Shown: piece after piece, positions 58,987 through 64,000 of the stretch | Layout: each line of letters starts with the position of its first letter | How positions within the stretch are numbered: position 1 is the first letter of the stretch | Assembly: GCA_025449735.1 (NCBI GenBank) | Contig: JANWIV010000002.1 | Coordinates: 213,020-277,019, forward strand | Direction of reading: 5' to 3' | DNA: 64,000 nucleotides | Origin: Candidatus Microgenomates bacterium | GTDB lineage: Bacteria; Patescibacteriota; Microgenomatia; UBA1406; HO2-37-13b | Position numbers and translations under genes: made by a program | Notes under the pieces: generated by a model | Seen by the model: the letters and a program-made list of their open reading frames with translations, nothing else | Told to the model about the DNA's origin: nothing | The model's database searches: none

Positions 58987-59997
58987 TTATATCAAAGTCT
59001 GTTGTTCTTCTTTGCGTTTTGGAGGCTTAATTCCTAGGTGATGATAGGCTGCTTCTGTCGCCACTCGACCCCGAGGGGTTTTTTTGATAAAACCGATTTG
59101 CATGAGGTATGGTTCGATAAACTCTTCAATGGTTTGTTTGTCCTCAGACATCGCCGTTGCCAAGGTTGAAGCACCCGCTGGCCCGCCACTGAATTTATTA
59201 ATCAGAAGATCCAGATAACTAGCGTCAATATCGGTCAGACCCTTATCATCAATCTGAAGAATATCAAAAAGATTGTCTAGAATTGCCTTATCGATCACTT
59301 TATGCTTATGTACCTCTTGGCTATCAGCGACTCTTTTAAGAATTCTGTTTGCCAAGCGGGGAGTGCGACGGCTTCGAATCGCCACTTCACGAGCGGCATC
59401 AATCCCTAGCGGCAACTTTAGAATTTTGGCGGATCGCATGATAATGTTTTCCATTTCCTTTGGCGAGTAATAATCCAGCCTGAGCATCAGTCCAAATCGA
59501 TCTCGAAGCGGCGTTGAAAGCATTGCTACTCTAGTGGTCGCGCCAACTATAGTTACCCGTGGAATTGGCAATCGAACTGTGCGCGCTGATGGTCCCTTTC
59601 CTACGACGATATCAAGAAAAAACTCTTCCATGACCGGATAAAGCGCTTCTTCTACTGGTTTGGAAAGGCGATGAATCTCGTCAATAAATAAGACATCATT
59701 ATCCTCAAGGCTAGTGAGAATTGAAGCGAGGTCCCCAGTACGCTCAATCGCCGGACCAGAGGTAGTTTTTAGGTTTCCCTTAAGCTCGGAAGATAAAATA
59801 CCGGCAAGGGTGGTTTTCCCAATCCCTGGGGGCCCATAAAAAAGGATATGCTCATGCACCGATCCTCTTGAGGTGACGGCGTCAATAAACAGCTTCAACG
59901 CCTTCAAGACATTGGCTTGACCGACATAATCGGTCAAATTCTGAGGTCTAAGTACTGTTTCTATTGGTTTGTCTGACATAATATTTTTAGCCTTCAT
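58987..59997 (-). CDS. ruvB: Holliday junction branch-migration ATPase RuvB
   Basis: 336 residues (an ATG 18 bp inside, at 59979, giving MSDKPIE, is an equally good start). LRPQNLTDYVGQ, Walker A GPPGIGKTTLAG, Walker B DVLFIDEIHRLS, sensor I VGATTRVAMLSTPLRDRF and the C-terminal winged helix with TPRGRVAT. It drives branch migration with RuvA. It overlaps ruvA by 11 bp. Confidence 0.97.
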   Translation of the reverse strand: MKAKNIMSDKPIETVLRPQNLTDYVGQANVLKALKLFIDAVTSRGSVHEHILFYGPPGIGKTTLAGILSSELKGNLKTTSGPAIERTGDLASILTSLEDNDVLFIDEIHRLSKPVEEALYPVMEEFFLDIVVGKGPSARTVRLPIPRVTIVGATTRVAMLSTPLRDRFGLMLRLDYYSPKEMENIIMRSAKILKLPLGIDAAREVAIRSRRTPRLANRILKRVADSQEVHKHKVIDKAILDNLFDILQIDDKGLTDIDASYLDLLINKFSGGPAGASTLATAMSEDKQTIEEFIEPYLMQIGFIKKTPRGRVATEAAYHHLGIKPPKRKEEQQTLI

Positions 59998-60556
59998 TCA
60001 TTTGTTTTATTGAGGTACGTATTTTCTCCTCAAGACTAAGCTTTTTGGATAACTGTGAGACGACGCGCTCCGTATCTTGTTTTTTAAAACCAAGCGTCTG
60101 CAATGCTTCTATCACGGTTTTATCATCTTTGGAAATAGCAACTCTCTTGATATCAAAGTCAGCACCCAATCGTGACGATAATTCGAGCAATATCCGATTT
60201 GCTGTCTTCTGTCCGACTCCAGGAACACTTTTGAAAAATATCGTATCCTGATTTTCAACAGCGAGAATTATCTCTTCTGGTTTATAAAAAGAGATGATCC
60301 CAAAAGCCATTTTCGGCCCGACACCATCGACTGCCAAAAGCTCTTTATAGAGTCGATATTGATCCTGTGTCTCAAAGGCAAAGAGTATTAGGGCATCATC
60401 ACGAACATCCAAATAAGTATAGACAGAGACCTTTTCATCGAGCTTCTTAAGCAAACTCGGTACCAGATAGCAAAGATAAGACACGCCGGAGTTTGTCTTG
60501 ATATAACCGATATTGCCGTCTATTTCTTCAATTTTACCTTCAATCTTGCCGATCAT
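59987..60556 (-). CDS. ruvA: Holliday junction DNA-binding subunit RuvA
   Basis: 189 residues. N-terminal OB domain (MIGKIEGKIEEIDGNIGYIKT), tandem HhH motifs (LLAVDGVGPKMAFGI and KSVPGVGQKTANRIL) and a C-terminal helical domain for RuvB (VIEALQTLGFKKQD). It overlaps ruvC by 4 bp and ruvB by 11 bp in the order ruvC-ruvA-ruvB. Confidence 0.96.
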   Translation of the reverse strand: MIGKIEGKIEEIDGNIGYIKTNSGVSYLCYLVPSLLKKLDEKVSVYTYLDVRDDALILFAFETQDQYRLYKELLAVDGVGPKMAFGIISFYKPEEIILAVENQDTIFFKSVPGVGQKTANRILLELSSRLGADFDIKRVAISKDDKTVIEALQTLGFKKQDTERVVSQLSKKLSLEEKIRTSIKQMNEG

Positions 60557-61026
60557 ATACGTTTGTTTAAATGAAAATAGGAAAGCCCAATTGCAACTGC
60601 ATCAGAGATATCATCCTGCGCAGTTGTAAATTCCAAATTATATTCTAACTTTAACATTTTTTGAATCTGCTTTTTATCAGCATGGCCATCCCCAGTGAGA
60701 GCGAGTTTGACCTGCATAGGGTTGATGAATTCAGCGATCAAATTTTGCTCTGCACACAATGAAAGCAAAACCCCCTGAGCTTGAGCGACAACAATTATTG
60801 TTTTTTTGTTCTTGCTGAAAAATATCTCTTCAATAACTACCTTGTCAGGTTTGTGGCGTGCACTAAGCTTATTAAATTCCTTGCCGATTTGTTTCACCCG
60901 ATTGCCTAGTGAATCCTTTTTACTGGTAGTAATTCTTCCGTAGTCAATAATTTTAAATGATCCCTTTTTCTCAATGACAGCATAGCCAATTCTATCAAGT
61001 CCTGGGTCAATCGCAAGAATCTTCAT
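60553..61026 (-). CDS. ruvC: Holliday junction resolvase RuvC
   Basis: 157 residues, RNase-H-like fold. ILAIDPGLDRIGYAVIE carries the first catalytic Asp (D7), VVIEEIFFSKN the Glu, and AQDDISDAVAIGLSYFH the last Asp residues. It cuts Holliday junctions moved by RuvAB. First gene of the ruvCAB operon, divergent from the gene at 61084. Confidence 0.96.
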   Translation of the reverse strand: MKILAIDPGLDRIGYAVIEKKGSFKIIDYGRITTSKKDSLGNRVKQIGKEFNKLSARHKPDKVVIEEIFFSKNKKTIIVVAQAQGVLLSLCAEQNLIAEFINPMQVKLALTGDGHADKKQIQKMLKLEYNLEFTTAQDDISDAVAIGLSYFHLNKRI

Positions 61027-61083
61027 CGCTAATCGCAGTATAGCACAATATAGTATTCATTTAGTATACTAAGGCTTCCTTAT

Positions 61084-62685
61084 ATGACAAATAACGATCG
61101 CGACCCCAAACTGCTTAATCCTTCGAACTTTACTAATGTATTAATTGAAGTCATTGACTCAATTGAACATGAGAAAAGAAAAACAACCGGTGAAATTATT
61201 GAGGTGTCAGAAGCAGCTTCCTTTTTTGCCGTTGCTTATGAAAAATTGCGATCAATTATTGAATTTAATGATGAGCGGTTAATAAGGCACGCTTCAATCG
61301 ACCGGATTTTGAAGCGTCGGTTATCTGTTAACATTACAGGCAATGGAGAGGGGCTTAATTTGGCAAGAGAGCTCTTGTGGTCTAGACAGGTAAGAGCGGG
61401 GGAGTTAAGTGAAGGGCATGCTGATGAGATGCAGAAAATAATTGATTCTTTTCTTAAACTCAATAGTCACGCCAAGCAAAATTGGCCAACTAGTTTTTCT
61501 CATGTAGTTTCATTACTCGCCTGTGAAATTGAAGAGTACTTGGAGCCAGAGATTAGGCAAAAAGAACAAGCCTTTTTATTTTTTCTATTTCAGACAATCC
61601 ATGATACCTTGCACATTGAGAATGTAGACGATTCTCAAAAGGATCTCTATTTATTTCTAGCCTGTGAAGAGAATTTGTACAAAAGTAATACTACTTTTCT
61701 TCAATATCATTTGCTAATCCAAAAGTGGGGGACTATCGCTAACTTAAATGCTGATGAATTAAAGCGCCTTGGAATGGAACTTAAGCAACTAAGTAAAAAT
61801 TATAAACAAGCTATTGAAAACAAATATCGAGATAAATTGACTCGATTTGTTCGTCGCCAACTACCGGCCTACCGAATTTTATTTGAGCTGTTCACTAGCA
61901 CCGATGAGATTGCATCAACCATTAATAATCAAGATAAACTTCAGAAGAGAATTAACGAAATTTGCATTAGTAAATATGAGGAGACAAAGGATAAACTTCG
62001 TATTGCCGGGGTCCGCAGTGTCATCTATATCTTTGCTACTAAAATGATTTTTGTTTTGCTTCTTGAGGTCCCTTTGACCAGTTTTTTTTATAGTCAATTT
62101 CATTTACTACCCGTGATCCTAAACACGTTGATGCCACCGGTACTCATGGGAATAATTGTCTTGACCGTTCGAGCACCCAGCACCCAGAATACCGAGCAAC
62201 TTTATCGCAAAATAGTCTCAATAATTACCTATGATCCTACTGACAGTGGCAGCCGTACGGTAATTAGTGACAAAGCTCATGAGAGGCGGCCCTTTTTGAA
62301 AAGCGTCTTTTATATGCTCTATGCTTTCCTTTTCGCGACAGTCTTTTTTATCATCTATGGCATGCTTGATCTATTAGAATTCAACCTAATCAATAAGACC
62401 ATCTTTTTCCTCTTCGTCTGCCTGATTACCTTCTTTGGCTATCGAGTGAGGCAAATATCAAAAGAATATTCGCTATCGCTTCAAGATCATCTCTGGACAC
62501 CGATTGTTGACACCTTTTTTCTGCCATTTATGTCGGTGGGCAAGGTTTTGTCGGCTCAAGTGGCTAGGCTCAATGTCTTGATGTTTATTTTTGATGTCTT
62601 GATTGAAGCACCGCTTAAACTGATAATTGAGCTTGTGGAAGAATGGCGCGATTTCACCAAACAAAAGAAAGAAGAACTAATGTAG
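61084..62685 (+). CDS. uncharacterised membrane protein, 533 residues
   Basis: No family recognised. The N-terminal two-fifths (to about 310) are soluble and helical, rich in charged and Gln/Leu residues. Four hydrophobic helices follow (about 310-330, 342-362, 408-432, 440-460) and a cytoplasmic C-terminal tail ending in KKEEL. TATACT about 13 nt upstream suggests a short leader. It is divergent from ruvC and convergent with the SurA-like gene. Confidence 0.8.
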   Translation: MTNNDRDPKLLNPSNFTNVLIEVIDSIEHEKRKTTGEIIEVSEAASFFAVAYEKLRSIIEFNDERLIRHASIDRILKRRLSVNITGNGEGLNLARELLWSRQVRAGELSEGHADEMQKIIDSFLKLNSHAKQNWPTSFSHVVSLLACEIEEYLEPEIRQKEQAFLFFLFQTIHDTLHIENVDDSQKDLYLFLACEENLYKSNTTFLQYHLLIQKWGTIANLNADELKRLGMELKQLSKNYKQAIENKYRDKLTRFVRRQLPAYRILFELFTSTDEIASTINNQDKLQKRINEICISKYEETKDKLRIAGVRSVIYIFATKMIFVLLLEVPLTSFFYSQFHLLPVILNTLMPPVLMGIIVLTVRAPSTQNTEQLYRKIVSIITYDPTDSGSRTVISDKAHERRPFLKSVFYMLYAFLFATVFFIIYGMLDLLEFNLINKTIFFLFVCLITFFGYRVRQISKEYSLSLQDHLWTPIVDTFFLPFMSVGKVLSAQVARLNVLMFIFDVLIEAPLKLIIELVEEWRDFTKQKKEELM

Positions 62686-62692
62686 AGGCTGC

Positions 62693-63337
62693 TTAATATT
62701 GACGAAGAATTTTGATATTATCACCCTCACGCGCTTTATTTAGCCATTCTTGAAAAAGCTGTTGGAGCTTTTCGCTTTCTAGCTGATCTCGAGCGGTAAT
62801 CTTAGCATCGGCTGGTTTCACCTCTTTGAAGAATTCAGCATTTTCAGCAATATATTTGTCAACTTCTTTATCACTTAACTTAACTTCATTTTTGAAAAGT
62901 TTCTCAATCAATAATTGAAATCTTGCTTGTTCTTCAACCTCAGCTCGGGTGACACCTTGCGCCTCAAGCGCTTCATCGAAGGTGTGGCCTTGTTCCTTAA
63001 GTTGCTCCTCGACAGTGCTTAATTGCTTATCAATTTCTTCTTGCGTTACAGTGACATTTTTCTTGCTTGCTTCTTGATAGACCAGTGACTTGGTAATCAA
63101 GCTATCAAGTGCCTGCTCACCAGCCTGTTTTTCAAGCTCAGAGACAACCGCCATTCGAGTAATTGGGCGATTGTTTACCATAGCGACAATAAAACTACTC
63201 TTAAATAAGTAGGCAACAGCGACAATAATAACGAGAATTAATGCCATGAGAATTCTTTTTCTTTGAGCAGGAAGCGATTTAAATGAGTTGAGAAGCACTT
63301 TAGGGTCCAAGGTTTGAATAGATTTTTTAGTTGCCAT
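62693..63337 (-). CDS. membrane-anchored SurA-N-like chaperone/foldase
   Basis: 214 residues from ATG 63337 (MATKKSIQ); an in-frame start 54 bp earlier would lie upstream of the TATACT box at 63351-63346. One membrane helix (about 28-48) precedes a helical external domain with ALDSLITKSLVYQEASKKNVTVTQEEIDKQL…, the usual SurA/PrsA N-terminal pattern with an EVDKYIAENAEFF segment. The parvulin isomerase domain itself is not seen, so it is a chaperone-only form. Likely assists folding of exported proteins. Confidence 0.8.
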   Translation of the reverse strand: MATKKSIQTLDPKVLLNSFKSLPAQRKRILMALILVIIVAVAYLFKSSFIVAMVNNRPITRMAVVSELEKQAGEQALDSLITKSLVYQEASKKNVTVTQEEIDKQLSTVEEQLKEQGHTFDEALEAQGVTRAEVEEQARFQLLIEKLFKNEVKLSDKEVDKYIAENAEFFKEVKPADAKITARDQLESEKLQQLFQEWLNKAREGDNIKILRQY

Positions 63338-63400
63338 AAAAAAATAGTATAACATATATTTTATAGTTTTGTTGATATAATAGTTGAGCACATATATACT

Positions 63401-63472
63401 GCCCCTGTAGCTTAATGGATAGAGTACCTGGCTTCGAACCAGGTGATAGGGGTTCGATTCCCTTCAGGGGCA
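63401..63472 (+). tRNA. tRNA-Arg (TCG)
   Basis: Acceptor GCCCCTG/CAGGGGC, anticodon arm CCTGG-CTTCGAA-CCAGG (TCG), T-arm AGGGGTTCGATTCCCTT, discriminator A, CCA not encoded. Confidence 0.95.
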
Positions 63473-63599
63473 CTGACTAGATTAATCTATCGTAGTCGAA
63501 TGCGGTCGGTCGGGTCAGTAATTAAAAAACTGATTCAACTGACTAAGTCCAGCGATAAGCTAGGACGAGACTGACTATTGACTGAATGACTAGTTTTTT
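63473..63599. repeat. ACTGACT-word repeats between two tRNAs
   Basis: Words of the type GACTAG, ACTGACT and GGTCGGTC recur, several in inverted pairs (GTCAGT/ACTGA(C/T)). No gene. It is low-complexity spacer between tRNA-Arg and tRNA-His. Confidence 0.5.
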
Positions 63600-63672
63600 G
63601 GTGGCTGTAGCTCAGTGGTAGAGCTCTTGTTTGTGGAACAAGCGGTCGCGGGTTCAATTCCCGTCAGCCACC
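63600..63672 (+). tRNA. tRNA-His (GTG)
   Basis: Acceptor GTGGCTG/CAGCCAC with the extra 5' G (63600) facing C73 (63672), as required for tRNA-His; anticodon arm CTTGT-TTGTGGA-ACAAG (GTG); T-arm CGGGTTCAATTCCCG. The A/T-run after 63676 may end the transcript. Confidence 0.95.
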
Positions 63673-63755
63673 CTAATTTTTTTAGACTCAGGCATATATA
63701 TCAAACTATTGTAGCCCAAGGCGGAGTTCGAACTTCTGTTATACTAGAATTCAGC

Positions 63756-64000
63756 ATGAGAAAGATTATTGTTGTTGAATTTATTACGCTTGATGGTGTC
63801 ATACAAGCACCAAGCGAATCCAAAGAAGATGCAGCAGCAGGCTTTAGATATGGTGGATGGATGGGACCATACTTTGATAAAGATAGTGTCTTAGGCAAAG
63901 AGATGGAAAAGCAAATGAAAGAGACATCCGGACTTCTTCTTGGAAGAAAAACCTACGACATATTTGCAGGATATTGGCCAGAACACGCAGAACCATGGCC
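63756..64000 (+). CDS. RibD C-terminal/DHFR-like family protein, cut by the window end
   Basis: The first 81 codons are visible and the frame is open to the last base. MRKIIVVEFITLDGVIQAP starts the dihydrofolate-reductase-like fold, and LLLGRKTYDIFAGYWP is the family's NADPH-binding signature. These YyaP/YwjB-type reductases have no firm substrate. TATACT lies 10 nt before the ATG. It is 84 bp downstream of tRNA-His. Confidence 0.85.
   Translation, partial: MRKIIVVEFITLDGVIQAPSESKEDAAAGFRYGGWMGPYFDKDSVLGKEMEKQMKETSGLLLGRKTYDIFAGYWPEHAEPW

Overview
The window reads as a stretch of a streamlined bacterial chromosome, most likely from the Candidate Phyla Radiation (Patescibacteria). The reasons are: very short intergenic distances; divergent, often shortened versions of core proteins (ATP synthase delta reduced to its C-terminal domain, UvrC without the HhH tail); membrane-anchored solute-binding and foldase-like proteins; a lower-glycolysis set with PEP synthase and a fused-function PGI/PMI; a 23S rRNA with hairpin-capped insertions; and many orphan small proteins. 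UGA is a normal stop codon throughout, so this is not a code-25 lineage such as Gracilibacteria. The phylum call is an inference; no 16S gene is present in the window to confirm it.

Layout. 1-4454: gatB (cut by the window start) and dnaE. 4457-10848: a complete F1Fo ATP synthase operon (atpZ/I-like, B, E, F, H, A, G, D, C). 10845-11047: a promoter-to-terminator unit with no gene, a candidate small RNA. 11157-14586: tRNA-Ala then 23S rRNA, with no 16S or 5S nearby. 15103-17199: topA. 17201-23033 (minus strand): an orphan and a surface-glycan cassette (GT2, GNAT, sugar aminotransferase, polytopic GT-C-like protein). 23160-26156: an accessory block of orphan proteins, two of them paralogues, preceded by copies of one promoter/operator cassette. 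26365-30892: acyl desaturase, pyrG, rplS, yraN, a TM-helix channel-like protein and a small orphan. 30946-32379: a SpeD-like gene and an unusual tRNA-Glu/GIY-YIG locus. 32478-35544: two surface proteins, one with a dockerin-like end. 35597-44502: holA-like, phosphomannomutase, PGI/PMI, a nuclease-like orphan, ppsA, eno and gpmI. 44642-47598: PfkB kinase, an orphan, rsmI and a DedA protein. 47664-56094: uvrB-uvrA-orphan-uvrC, secG and an anchored solute-binding protein. 56095-58969: a tRNA cluster full of tRNA fragments, an ART/PARP-like protein and a GNAT. 58987-61026: ruvCAB. 61084-64000: a membrane orphan, a SurA-like protein, two tRNAs and a truncated RibD_C-family gene.

Three themes recur. 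First, many genes begin about 6 nt after a clear -10 box (often with a TTGACA-type -35 at 17 nt), so their mRNAs should be leaderless; strong Shine-Dalgarno sites are seen mainly at atpE and the gene at 29893. Second, at least five tRNA genes are preceded, in their own direction of transcription, by a 12-20 nt copy of their own 5' end, usually followed by a hairpin, and some tRNAs are split around other tRNAs. Third, the same palindromic or low-complexity 'text' occurs between genes, inside gatB and inside the 23S rRNA.

All assignments come from reading the sequence and recognising family motifs; no database search, folding program or alignment was run.
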